Shown here: positions 8,999 to 20,300 of the stretch, one piece after another
How the letters are laid out: every line of letters starts with the position of its first letter
Position numbering within the stretch: the stretch's first letter is position 1
Assembly: GCA_963556255.1 (NCBI GenBank)
Contig: OY744616.1
Location: 6,353,956 to 6,417,955 of the forward strand
Origin: Allolobophora icterica
Lineage: Eukaryota; Annelida; Clitellata; Crassiclitellata; Lumbricidae
Reading direction: 5' to 3'
Length of the DNA stretch: 64,000 bases
The notes under the pieces: generated by a model
Told to the model about the DNA's origin: nothing
Databases searched by the model: none
Seen by the model: only the letters and a program-made list of their open reading frames with translations
Position numbers and translations under genes: made by a program

Positions 8999-11428
8999 CT
9001 AGTACGGAAGCAGGTCATCGTCAAGTACGATGCCGGTAAAGTCTTCGTGGTGGTCTCTGCAACGGGAAGCGGTCTTAGGACGGTGACCTGCCGCCTCCTC
9101 GCTCGACCCAAGGGGGTCTGCATACGCCCCGTAGTCCGAGTCATCTGCGACCGCCACTTCACTTTCTTTACCCGTCTCCTTGTCATTTCGATGATCCCTC
9201 TTTTCCCTGCCTTCAGTACGCTCTTTTCTCACCCTCACCAGTTCCTCCGCCCTCTTCAAACGGTTGGCAAAGTCCTTCACTTCCGGTAGCTTCAGATCCT
9301 CACAGAGGCGCACGAGGAACCGCATGCACTCCAGGTTGTCCGGAAACCTCTTGTGGATGTCCTTGTAGAGGTCGATGGCCTTCTGGTAGCTTCCGCTTCG
9401 TCGGTAGCAGCTGGCAATCATCAGCTGCCACCGGACGTTGTTCGGCTGAACCAGCGCCCCCTTCCGGAAGAACTCAACCGCCTTCTCCAGGTACTGCGAC
9501 TCGACTGAGAATGCGCCGAGCCACTCGAGCGCTCCGATATTGTTCGGGTCGCAACGGAACGCGTCCATGTAGTGGTGGAACGCCTGGTTCCTGTCGCCCA
9601 GCGATTCGGCGATCGATCCCAGGCGGCAGAGAATGCTCACGTCCGTCGGAACGACCCCGGTCAGCTGTATGAACCAGTCGGTTGCCTTCGTCCTGTCGCC
9701 GGTGAGGTCGTGGAGGTCCGCAATGTGGTAGATGACCTGCGGATCGTTCACCAGAATCGCGAGTAGCTTGTTGAAACACCGGAGCGCCTCCGGGTATTGC
9801 CCGAGACGTTTTTCCGACAGACCGAGGTTGAAGAGCGCTGCGGAGCACGACGAGTCCTGTTCCACGGCGTCCTGGTAGTAGTGTCGGCTTCGCTCGAAGT
9901 CGCGCTTCTGGAAGTAGATGTTGCCTCGGTTGACGAGAGCCGCCGAGTTGTACCTGTCGACGCGGAGGGCAATTTCCGCGAAGGCTTCGGCCTCACTCCC
10001 AGTCGCGTCCTGCGCGGATATCAAGTTGTGCAGGAAGGAGAGGTTTGTGGCCGCCGCTCCAACCGCGACCTCCGAATCGCTCAACTTCCTCTCTATGTTT
10101 CTCAGGGTCGCCGCTGCCTCGGAGAAGTTCTTCTGCCTGAGGTAGCGGATGACCTTTTCGATCTCCATGTCGCTGCTGAGATGTTGAAACTGCGACAGCT
10201 TCATCTCTTCGATGGTCCAGTCGACCCCCATGCTGAGACCGGGCTCGCTGGCGACGATCCTTCCAGCCATGAAGATGCAGTCCTCCGCCTTCAGTCTCCT
10301 CCTCTTTTCCATCTGCCTCAGTTCGTCATTCCTGATGACCTCCAGAATGGCGCTGTAGTTCCTGTCGTCAGCGTGGACCGAGTACCGTTCCTCGTCGTCC
10401 AGCCTCACGTCTACCTTCAGCAGGTCCTGAAACGCCACCCGCATCCTTTCGTACTGACCGAGGGCCTTCTGACATAAGAGGATGCTGAAGCCTGTTCGGA
10501 TCGTGGGTTCAACGGCCATGATCTGCTGGAAGGCGTCGAGGGCTTCGCGGAAGAGCCTCGTCTTGAAGAAGCAGACGGCGATGTTGGTGAGGATCTTCGT
10601 CTTGACCTTGAGGTGCGTCCGCGTCAGCTGGTCGAGACACATCTTGTAGTGTTTAATGGCCTTGGAGTAGTCGCGCTGGTGGAAGTGTATGTTGCCGATG
10701 TTGACGTTCAGCAGACCGACGTTGACGAAGGCCTTGTTCCTCACGATCGCTTCGTAGGTCTTGAGGGCCTCCGTGTGCATGCGGCAGTTCAAGAACTGAG
10801 TCCCGAGGTTGAACAGAACCGAATAGAAGATGTCGACTTCCGAAGGCGCTCCGAAGTTTTCCAGAGAATTCGGCTGAGCCTCGGCGGGACTGGTCGCCTT
10901 TTCTCTAACGTAACTACGGTGCTTCCGGGCGGCTTCTTTGGCTTTTTCCAGCGCCAGCTTGCGATCACCCTTGGCCTGGGCAATGCAGCTCTCGTCAAGG
11001 TCGTTAATTATGCTCTTTTCCATCGCGCGATACTTCTTTGCTAATTGATGGGGGTCGTCGCCAGGTGTCGCCTGCGATGACAAGGTCCCTCCCGCTGACA
11101 GGTGCTTCATGAATGTCCTACCCCCGCTGTCTCGACCCGACGAGAAGCCAGCCGGACGAACGGACGTGAGGGGCCGCGTTTCGGTTGACTTCGGCGCTAT
11201 CACGAGCCCTTGTTTCGGGGAAGAAACAGCGCCACCCTGGGCGCTGACCTTGACGCGAGGGGTCACCTTGCCCGATGGCTTACGGTACCCACGGCTCGTA
11301 GTCATCGCCTCTTGGCGTAGCTGGTCAACGTCTATGGAGAGGACGTCATTGCTTTGGTCCGCCTGCCTCTGATCAAATCCCGAATAGAGGTCGTAATCGC
11401 TCTCGTCTGGACCTCGTAACCCCGTCAT
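8999..11428 (-). CDS. IFT88: Intraflagellar transport protein 88 (single-exon gene)
   Basis: One uninterrupted 809-codon frame; vertebrate IFT88 is about 820-833 aa. Residues 1-195 are low-complexity Ser/Gly/Arg-rich with a short helical piece. From about residue 200 the chain is TPR repeats (YSVLFNLGTQFLN, LLNVNIGNIHFHQRDYSKAI, ALFNLGLSEKRLGQYPEAL, ALEWLGAFSVESQYLEKAVE) up to about 730. A charged coiled stretch follows (LKRAEELVRVRKERTEGR), then an acidic tail ending DDDLLPY. IFT88 is a core IFT-B subunit, needed to build cilia. The start follows no earlier in-frame ATG and the length fits. It lacks all introns, while its neighbours have 7-13 exons, and it is markedly more GC-rich than the flanks. 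Retrogene or intron loss are both possible; I see no poly(A) relic after the stop. Confidence 0.93.
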   Translation of the reverse strand: MTGLRGPDESDYDLYSGFDQRQADQSNDVLSIDVDQLRQEAMTTSRGYRKPSGKVTPRVKVSAQGGAVSSPKQGLVIAPKSTETRPLTSVRPAGFSSGRDSGGRTFMKHLSAGGTLSSQATPGDDPHQLAKKYRAMEKSIINDLDESCIAQAKGDRKLALEKAKEAARKHRSYVREKATSPAEAQPNSLENFGAPSEVDIFYSVLFNLGTQFLNCRMHTEALKTYEAIVRNKAFVNVGLLNVNIGNIHFHQRDYSKAIKHYKMCLDQLTRTHLKVKTKILTNIAVCFFKTRLFREALDAFQQIMAVEPTIRTGFSILLCQKALGQYERMRVAFQDLLKVDVRLDDEERYSVHADDRNYSAILEVIRNDELRQMEKRRRLKAEDCIFMAGRIVASEPGLSMGVDWTIEEMKLSQFQHLSSDMEIEKVIRYLRQKNFSEAAATLRNIERKLSDSEVAVGAAATNLSFLHNLISAQDATGSEAEAFAEIALRVDRYNSAALVNRGNIYFQKRDFERSRHYYQDAVEQDSSCSAALFNLGLSEKRLGQYPEALRCFNKLLAILVNDPQVIYHIADLHDLTGDRTKATDWFIQLTGVVPTDVSILCRLGSIAESLGDRNQAFHHYMDAFRCDPNNIGALEWLGAFSVESQYLEKAVEFFRKGALVQPNNVRWQLMIASCYRRSGSYQKAIDLYKDIHKRFPDNLECMRFLVRLCEDLKLPEVKDFANRLKRAEELVRVRKERTEGREKRDHRNDKETGKESEVAVADDSDYGAYADPLGSSEEAAGHRPKTASRCRDHHEDFTGIVLDDDLLPY

Positions 11429-12629
11429 GATGTCGGCTTTTACAGAGGGTTGTCGTTTTTAAGCTTACCTTGACTTAACAAATATGATCTTATTCGATTT
11501 TAAATTCGCGGGCCTACTTATTCGCGCGCGTAAGCTGACGAATAATGGCGATGCGTGCGGAATAAACAATTAAATTATTAAAATTGATTTAATCAGCCGT
11601 AAAGACTTATGATGTTGTTGACAATTTTAAGGCCTATAGTGGAAACCGATGTTGCAGATCTTGAGGCTGCTGTAAGCCTGTGTGTAAGCTATTACAACGG
11701 AGCGCCTTAGCGACCAAAATTCAGCGCTTAGGCGCAGGAACAATCGTTGACGCTGAACAATATTACAGACTAGAGAAGGAACGTGTTTGTCAAATATTGC
11801 AATTCTGCTTAAGCGTTGAAAAATTACGCGCGGCCTAGGCCTATAGAAAATTAAATTGGAACGACGATGTTGGCTTACATAAAGGGTTTTAATCGATTTA
11901 TCATTTAGTTGTGAATACGTTAATTAGAACAGTCTGCAGGAACAGAACCTTGGTAAATTATCCGCTTAGGATGAAATTGAATGGAATGTAGGAAATGAAG
12001 AACGCGAGGAAAGTTCAGGAAACCAATATAAGAGCCGATGACATTTTAGCCTAAGTGATGAGGATGATGATATTCGTTTATTCACAGGCGGCGATCTTGT
12101 TTGATCTGGTTCAAAAAGAGCTCGGTGATGTTTTTTCGCTGAGCGCGAAAATTATTTGTTAACCTTTTGTTGAATTTTGGGGGGGGGGGGAAACTGTATA
12201 CTGTGTCCGAGTGCCCCCTCCTCACTATCAAAGGTGGGGCTCTTGTCCCCCTCGACTCCCGGGATCGCCGCCCATGCGTTTATTGTTTATAAAGTAAACA
12301 CATGCTCACAAACCGCAGCATAGAAGGTTTAGATCTAGCATTGGGTACCAGTCCGACATCCTCAGGCTAACATAATAGGCGTAATAGAAAATGAAACTGA
12401 CGAAAGAAGCAAATTGTACAACCATGCATGCAGTTATTATTTGGCAATGTGCCAAAGTTTGCGTTTATAAAATAAGAGTAAAACGGAGACTTGGGAATAG
12501 TCCCTATATAGGTCTAAGCATGGGCGCCTGTATAGGCCTAATAGATAAGGCGTCTATGGTCCAAGTCTCTGTAGACTGTAGGCCTAACAATTGAAATTCT
12601 GCTTAGCCGAATTTCGAAAGAAAAATATG
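11429..12629. other. IFT88 upstream region, no gene seen
   Basis: This AT-rich spacer has scattered GGCCTA motifs, a GCGCGCG patch at about 11523-11530 and a G-run at 12179-12190. I looked for a full RFX X-box before IFT88 and found none that is convincing. Confidence 0.4.
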
Positions 12630-13165
12630 ACAATTGAATCTTCTTCCGGACCGGAAGAAGATTTTCCGGTTCTCTGCCTTGAGGCAAGTTCAAACATCCG
12701 ACGTCGCCATGGCACTCTCCTCTTCTTTGAGTCTTCTGTATCCCTCCTTCGTCATCCATCCAGCATCATCTGTCTTGGTCTTCCCTTTGAGCGGCTTTGT
12801 CCCCTCCTCTCCATTCTTCCCCCTCCCCTCGGCGTGTGCCCGATCCATTTCCGCTGTCTCTTTCTTAATTGGTGTATCAAGCATCATTCTTCTCCAATCC
12901 TCCCCATCACTTCTTTGTTTTATATGTTATGTCCAGCTGATCAATCCACATCTCGAACGCCTCCAGTTGGCAGTTTCTTGGTGTCCTCTTTCCTCATGGT
13001 CCATGTCTCTGATCCGTATACGGCTACAACACCACACGCCACACCAATGTTTTTACCATTCTTTTCTTCAGAGTCCTGTTCATAATTTTTTCCTCTCAAT
13101 AGCTCTTTCCGTTTTGCGAATGCCTCTTTACCCAGTGCTATTCTTCTTTTATATTCCTTATGTAA
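12630..13165 (-). mobile_element. Degraded non-LTR retrotransposon (ORF2 C-terminal part)
   Basis: Read on the minus strand, the piece around 12950-13035 gives YGSETWTMRKEDTKKL, then frame-shifted EAFEMW-type sequence. Further on comes KTKTDDAGWMTKEGYRRLKE. These match the LYGSETWTL...RLEAFEMW and GRPRxxWMD...RRL landmarks at the end of LINE reverse transcriptase ORFs. Frameshifts and stops break it. The plus-strand open frame here is a shadow. Confidence 0.6.
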
Positions 13166-13249
13166 AAGAATAATTGAATATGGTGAAATAAAAATAATTA
13201 TGACGTTCTCTTAATTGTCATGGAAATCTTTGCGATAATTTGATACACG

Positions 13250-13600
13250 AGCTAACTGACGTCATAGTAATGTCGAGTACTGTTTTGACCAATAAAAATC
13301 ATTGTTACATTGCTGAGGCTGAACTTCTAGCCAATAAGAATGTTCGTTGCATCGACGCCTCGTCTTGATGTCAATGTTAAATTGCGGATAAGGATTTTAA
13401 ACGAAATTTTGTGAGTTTGTTTCATAATTTTCTTTCATTCGCAAAGTAGCGCCTCGATTGATGTGAGTTAATTACTTTATCAAATGACTTGCTCTTTGTA
13501 GTTCTGGCGAGTTCATGTTAAGTTAGAAAAGTTTGAGATTTTTTGTGCCTGGTGCATTAGACATCGGCGCGGTAGAAGTTTTTAAATTACTATTACGATT
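13250..13600 (+). promoter_or_regulatory. Candidate promoter region upstream of the ANKRD gene
   Basis: A perfect CRE palindrome TGACGTCA lies at 13258-13265. CCAAT motifs lie at about 13291 (GACCAATAAAA) and 13331 (AGCCAATAAGA). The ANKRD start is 1.1 kb further, IFT88 starts 1.8 kb the other way, and a SINE-E fragment lies at 13540-13600. Assignment to either gene is inference. Confidence 0.3.
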
Positions 13601-13999
13601 CTTGTGTAAGCTGGTGAACAAAATTTTCCATTCGTTCTGTTGATTAATTATACAATGAGGAAGGAATATAAGCCTGACAGCGGTTGATATCCTCTATAGG
13701 CCTAGGCCCTACTTGCAGTTTTTTTAATCGAACCATTTCGTGTTTCTTCGCTACAATTTAACAGCAAAGTTGTGTGCGCTAAGCAGCATTTCCTATAATG
13801 GAAGCCTGAGTAAAATAGATAAAGTTTAATAACAATATGAATCTCATGACATGTACATGTACATGTAGGCGTTATGTATACATCAAGACATCTAGCACAT
13901 TGCTTTTAGTTATAGCCTAAGCCCTACTTTTCCGAGGCACTGAACACATGGTTATCTAAAAATACTTAGAAGCATAATACATACATGCATTACTAATAC

Positions 14000-14330
14000 A
14001 TACATACATATCAAATGCTGTAGTCGGGAGCGCCTCTGAGTAGTAGTAGACTTCGAGAGGCGCTATAGAAATATCCGGAATAAATAAATAAATAAATAAA
14101 TACACACATACGTACTTACATACATACATACGTACATACCCGGCCAGCATTTTCATGGGCATTAGATTGGACCCATGAGGGCTCAATACGGGTCTTATAA
14201 TGAGCATTCTTGCAGAGTGCGTAACTGCATATAGTTTTCAATTACAATTACATACATGCGTACATACATACGTACATATGTACACACGTACTTACATGCA
14301 GGCACATATGCATTGTGGATATAATAAAGT
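14000..14330 (+). repeat. LINE-like tail hairpin and (TACA)n microsatellite
   Basis: 14028-14066 holds the inverted pair GCGCCTCT ... AGAGGCGC, then CTATAGAAATATCCGG and (AATA)n. The same hairpin ends the LINE at 47165-47465. Imperfect TACATACG/TACA repeats follow to about 14300. Confidence 0.65.
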
Positions 14331-14380
14331 TAGGCTAGCTTGTATGGTATGGCTTTTATAGTTCTGACTGAGGTTCGAAA

Positions 14381-17300
14381 ATGCCACATCAGCGACGCAG
14401 CTTACGCAAGCGCAAGTTGCCAGCAGACGTTTCCAGTGACGACTGGGACGATGAAGGTATGGTTGTAATTCTTAAGTTCCAGGTATTGAACTAGAAATGG
14501 GCATTGCATCAAATGGGTGAGGAGCTTTAGGGCGTGTGAGAGGTTCTTTAGAGGGGCTGTATAGCCAGAAACATGCATATAGGCCTACTCTGGCCATGCT
14601 TACCTGCCTTGTGTTGCAGGAATTGTGCCATCTGACTGGGATGGTTGACTGTGCATGTTGCTTCATCATCGTCATTGTCATCATCATCATCTTCTTCATC
14701 ACCATCGTCATCATCTTCATTACCATCACCATAACCATCGTCAGCTAACTGTACTTCACCTGGTCATTGACTAACATGCTTCAGATTCGCATTGCTCTTT
14801 GACTTTACAAATTTATGTAATAATACTGATAGTTATAACTGTAGCAACTAAGCACTTTGTTGGTTCTCTAATGCCGTTCAGAGCTAAACTGATGATTCGC
14901 TGCCTCTTCAACAGTTTGAAGGGGTGTACGATAGTCCAGTGGTTAGTTTGCTGGTCTATAATCCAACAGGTTGAGGTTTCAAATCCCTGCCAGGGCAGAA
15001 ATTTGTTTAGAGATTTACTGCTCCATTGGTGCACCTTAGCCAACTGAGCTGTAATGAGTACACTGACCGTACACTGTCGGTGGGATGATGAGACGGTAAG
15101 GGAGAGGACTGGTCACCCACACTCCAAGGCTAAGAAAATGAAGTCGCTAAGACTTCATATCCATCACTGCCTCTCGGGGTAGCTTTAAGAGACTGCTTTT
15201 CTCTCCTTCAACAGTTTGGTAGGTTTATTGAGTATTCTGACACCACGTCTTTCTCATGCATCAGGTGACAGTCTGCGGACCCTGCTCCAAAATGATTTCC
15301 CCGCAGACGACGCGATGCAGCATCGCGTGCAGAGAAAGACACGAACATCTCTACAGACTCAACAGCCCAAGTCGGAGCGTCAACAGGCGGCCTTGTTCCG
15401 GAGACTGGAAGCACCAGAGAGACCAGGTCAGTTCACTTATTTACTCCTCTGAATACGTGTCCTGATGATATAGGTTTGTATTGTTATTTAACTTAGGCTT
15501 ACATTATTAAGGAAATTTATTTAGCGCCACTGCAGGGAAAATCAGAGGCACTCTGTGCACATTAGCCTAAATGATGATGAATGTTTTTAAGAACAGAACA
15601 TTGATCAATTAACAATATCAAATATAGTTAATATATAAAATATAATCTCATTGCGACTTGCTGTTGACTTGACTTTTTTTGTGTTTGAAAGTGCCTTCGA
15701 CATTTGGTCAGAGCGCTTCAGGCAAGCGTCGGGGCTGTGGGAAAAATATCAACTGGAGAGATAGGCACGGAGAAACGATGCTACACAAGGTGGTGACTTA
15801 TGGAACAGTTGAAGAAATTGAACAACTGATACAGCGAGGAGCCGATGTTAATGCCAGGGATAATGCAGGTTGGTTTCTCAGTTGCAGAATTATCTCTTGG
15901 CTTATATTTGCTACTTCTTATAGTCTATATGTTTTGTACAAAATTTGTACTATATGTTTTGTGTGCACAGCACATTACAAAGTATCTGTGGTGTAATGTG
16001 GTTCTGTTTATAAGCAGGGAAGTTGACAGTGCTTAAGGTTTGCTAAGTTCTGTGTTAATGATTTTGGCATTCATAGATTGGATATTGACCTGATTACGGT
16101 TTGGTTTTGGTCTGTCATCAGTTGATGCCTTGTGCATTTGACACCAGCGCAGTAGAAGTTACTTATTACAATTACAGTTCATCCACGGCCACCTAAATGT
16201 AGGAAATGATTGTTTAGGGCAGGGGTCTCAAACACGCGGCCCGCGGGCCGCATGCGGCCCGCGAGGTCCTTTTTTGTGGCCCGCGACGGCCTTCAGAATT
16301 TCTTAAATATTTCACAATAGGCCTACTTTTTAATAATAATTATGATAAAGCTCTAGAAATGGGAGAACTTATATTTTTACGGAGGCAAACGATCAAATTC
16401 AGTGTCTTGTTTGTCAGCAAACAATTACTGTTCCGAAGGAATACAACATCTACGTCGGCACTGATAGTTGGCCCAGTTAGCTATATCGGTAAGAGCGTAG
16501 GCTGCCGCTCATGCGCCTCTGCAGTGTTAGAGAGCATGCGGTCCGCGGTTCGCTTCCCGAAGGTGGCTTATTTCAGAGATTCAAATCTCGGGCTAGCCCG
16601 GTCCCAACACGGGGACCTTAAATGGCGTGGCACCCATTCAAACGGGCAGCGATGGTGAAGGATCTCACCCGATCAATTCATTGAAAAATGAGCAGGGTCG
16701 AGGCCATATACGGTCGCTATAGAAAATCGCGTACATTTACATTTACATTTATAAGCGCATCGCGAGAAATATGACGCTATCGCAGGCAAAGTCAGAAGTG
16801 AAAAAGTCCAGCAACTTAAAGCTGGATTTGCCCAACAGATAAATGCGTTTCTTAATATTAAGAAAAACAGCGAAGATTCGATACGAGCAAGTTTGTAATT
16901 AATGAAATGAGGGCCAAATCTTCGTGTCCTTATACAGAAGGCCAATTTATAAAGAATGTCTTGGGAAAGCTAGCGAAATTTTATGTCCTGACAAGAAGAA
17001 AGTTTGTGAAGGTGTGAGCTTGTGTGCCAATACAGTTGCCAGTAGGGTTACAGATTTAGCAGATGAGCGCAAAACAATTAATTAAAATGACACAAAGCTT
17101 CAAAGCAGTTTCAATTGCTCTTGGTGAGAGTACAGATGCACCAGACACCGATAGTGTGCAGGTGCAGTCTCTGCTAGAGTTTTAGATAGCAACGTGAATA
17201 TTATCGAAGAATTGCTCGACTTGATACCATTGAGGGGTACGACCACAGGGCGTGACATATTATTTCATCATCGAAGTGTGCATTGAGAAAGCTGGGCTAC

Positions 17301-20300
17301 CATGGAATAAACTTGTATCTTTGGCTACAGATGGAGCCCCATCAGTGCGCTCTGTAAATGTTGGTGTGGTTGAATTGATGAGGACTAAACTGAGTAGCCT
17401 CAATATACGTGGACATAATTTCACTAGTATAGGCCCTACATTGTATTTTGCACCAAGAAGCCTTGTGTAGTAAAAGCCTACAAATGAAGGAAATTAGGGA
17501 TGTTGCCGTTAAAACCGTCAATTTTTTACGTGTTGCTGAATCATTAACTTATGCGGTCCGGCCAGTGGCGTAGCCAGGTTTTAACACCAGGGGGAGCAAG
17601 CACATGAAAAGGCCCCAATTACCAAACTAAATAATTTCAATTAATTACATTTATTATGATTATAAGTATTTATTTTTGTATTTTAAATAGAAACACTGAA
17701 ACACCCAAAAGGTGGCAAGAGCGATATGTATAGTAAATGCGTAATATGTAGTAGGCCTCTATAGTGTACTATCATTGGCGTAAACTTGTCAAAAATATTG
17801 GGGGGGGATATGATGTCTGGACCAGAGGTGCAAAAAAAACAAGTTTTTTTCAAGATGAAAAGTTGTTTTTGTTTTATTTTCGTTTTTTTCGTTTTTACGG
17901 TTTTTGTTGTTTTGTTTGTTTTTAAAATTTTCGGATTTCGGATCATAAAAATCATGAAAAATGACATGAACAAGAGCTCAAACTCAGTTTAATTCAGTTG
18001 CGATTTCCGAAAATTTAAAATCATTAAATCAATGTTAATAAAATAACTTCTAAAAAATAAGAAATTTTTTTAAACAACTAATTTTGTGGTTTTCTTTTTC
18101 TTTTGTTTTTTGTTTAAAATCAAAAACCAAAAAAACTATTTTCACCTCTGGTCTGGACAGTCGGCAGAGGCTTCCGGTGTTACGTTAATGCGTATGAAAT
18201 GGGACTTTTCGTTTACATGTAAATTTGTTTCATATTGAAGATATTGAAGATAAAAATAAATCTTTCTTTTCATTGCGAATTTCTGATAGTATTTCAGTTC
18301 TGTGTCTCTGTTTTTCTGTTTCTGAGGAAATTTGTCTATATTGAAACATAATATTTTAATATTTGAAGAAATTATCTCGATTTTGGGGGGCATTGCCCCG
18401 GCTCCTCAATTATTGGGGGCACGTGCCCCGGCTGCCCCCAGAGTCTACGCCTATGTGTACTATAACATAAAAGTAGGCCTAGAAACACAAACCAATTAAA
18501 ACAGTCAAACAAGGCTTCATTTCAGCAAAGTTATCGATTACTTTGTTATGATCCACTTCACTAACAAATTGTCTTTCGATCGTAATCAAAGCTGTGGGTC
18601 CTCTCCCATTGTAGAGCGCACGTACAGTATGTACGATTTTATGAGTTTGAGTCGGCTAAAGGATTGTTCCACACCAGCGCTGTTTATTGGCAAGGTCAGC
18701 TAAATGTGGTACAATGTGGACTGCAGGTTAGCATAAATGAAACATCTGTCGTTGGCGATCATGAATTTTTGTACATGTCTGCTAGAGATTCTAATTTGGT
18801 CACATTGCTAAAATGCTTTGGATCTAAGCAACTGAGTTTGAAAGCCACATTTGTCAAATGCTCAGGTCTCAGCTGGTTATATGCTGAAGGTTCTACACTG
18901 GCTTCCTGTCAGCCAGCGCGTATTATTCAAGGTTGTTTCCCAGGTGTGGCGGTGTCAGCTGGGCTGCACTCCAGCCTATCTGTGGGTCCTTTGGCGACTC
19001 GTGTTGGGAGTTCAGGATAGCCGCCACCTCCGCTCTTCGGGGAAGGGATTGCTCACTGTGCATTTTGCCCACACAGCCACCATGCGAAACAGTGCTTTTT
19101 GCATGGAACGGCCTCCCTTTGGAGCTGCGCCTGCTCCTCAGAACTCCCACTGATACGTTTTACACTTGATTGAAAATTGTCCTATTTGGCCGTGCTGGAG
19201 TCGGGAGCACCTCTGAGTAGCCCCTTGAAGAAGTGCTATGTAAATACTCGAATGAATAAGTTATAGAAATATTGTGGTTGTGCTATTTATGAAACAATCT
19301 AGAGACACTATGTAGGTTTTAACCATGAATTTTTTCTGGAATCATCCACTGACATTCCCTCATGGAATTTCTTTCATTTCCGAAGTCTATATGTTGCTCA
19401 TAGTTAATTGTAATATCACATTTTTGAGCCAGCTCAGTTGTTTCATTCTAAATCCGTTCAAAGTCAGATTCAAATTAATTTCACATGTTTTTCATCTCAT
19501 TTCCAATAGTTGAATTAGGAGCTGAGAGTAAATCAATGCTACTTTTCTGTAAATATGTAGATGAACCTTAAGCCTTCTCTGGCACTTTTTCGCAGAATAT
19601 TAGAAGAACTAAGAATTCGAACATTAAGTGTTACAAGAATACCTTTTGCCTCAGCCAACTGTTAGTAGTGCAGTTTAAAGGAGGTTTACAATTTAAGGAC
19701 AAGGTGGCATATTTCTTATGTCGTTTGAACGATTACAATAAATAATTTTCGAACGTTTTGGAATAAATAAATTGTGAAAAAGGCCCCACATAATAAATTG
19801 TGAAAAAGGCCCCACATTTTGGAAAATGGTCTCAGGGGGAGCGGTCGCTCCCCCTGCTCCCCCCTAGCTACGCCTCTGGGTCCGGCCCGCAAGCTCACAT
19901 ACTGGTCTTCCTTTGGCCCTCGGGGTAATTTGAGTTTGAGACCTCTGGTTTAGGGTATCTTTGCCCATTGACCCAATTTATCTTGCTGTGTAGGGCATCC
20001 ATATAACTGATCCCTTGGTTAAATGTCTAAATATACGCCAGTGGTCTACTGCTGATTTTGGATTCTTTGTTTTGTTAGAAAAGAGGTCATGTTATGTTAT
20101 ACAGTCTTACATGAATGTCTATTATTATTATTATTGTTGTTGTTATTATTGTTGTTATTATTATTGTTATTATTATTGTTGTTGTTATTATTATTATTGT
20201 TATTATTATTATTATTATTGTTGTTATTATTATTACAAAAGTTTTTAATATACACAAAGTCACACCGAAATGCCATTTAATTGGTTCCTTAATCTATTAG

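Larger units (their letters stand above)
17563..19878. mobile_element. Middle hAT element, inserted in the outer hAT
   Basis: Ends are CAGTGGCGTAGCCAGG at 17563 and, reversed, CAGAGGCGTAGCTAGG ending at 19878. It is bracketed by a perfect 8-bp duplication GGTCCGGC at 17555-17562 and 19879-19886. It splits the outer transposase frame. No transposase of its own is recognised, so it looks non-autonomous; much of its length is secondary insertions. Confidence 0.85.
16220..19947 (+). mobile_element. Outer hAT DNA transposon (broken, contains nested insertions)
   Basis: Terminal repeats are CAGGGGTCTCAAAC at 16220 and, reversed, CAGAGGTCTCAAAC ending at 19947 (13/14 match). They are flanked by a perfect 8-bp duplication GTTTAGGG at 16212-16219 and 19948-19955, the hAT hallmark. 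Transposase remnants: a BED-finger-like CLVCQQTITVPKEYN near 16395-16440, KVQQLKAGFAQQINAF near 16795-16840, then ALGESTDAPDTDSV, VNIIEELLDLIPLRGTTTG, KLVSLATDGAPSVR and HCILHQEALCSKSL up to about 17545. These match the Charlie8/GTF2IRD2-type hAT transposases. Stops and frameshifts mean it is dead. It lies in intron 3 of the ANKRD gene. Confidence 0.9.

Noticed and set aside
9797..10477. 226-codon plus-strand frame opposite IFT88
   Set aside because: Antisense shadow of a GC-rich coding exon; no domain and no independent support.
12591..13173. Two overlapping plus-strand frames of 164 and 179 codons
   Set aside because: They are the antisense of a decayed LINE; the minus strand carries the recognisable motifs.
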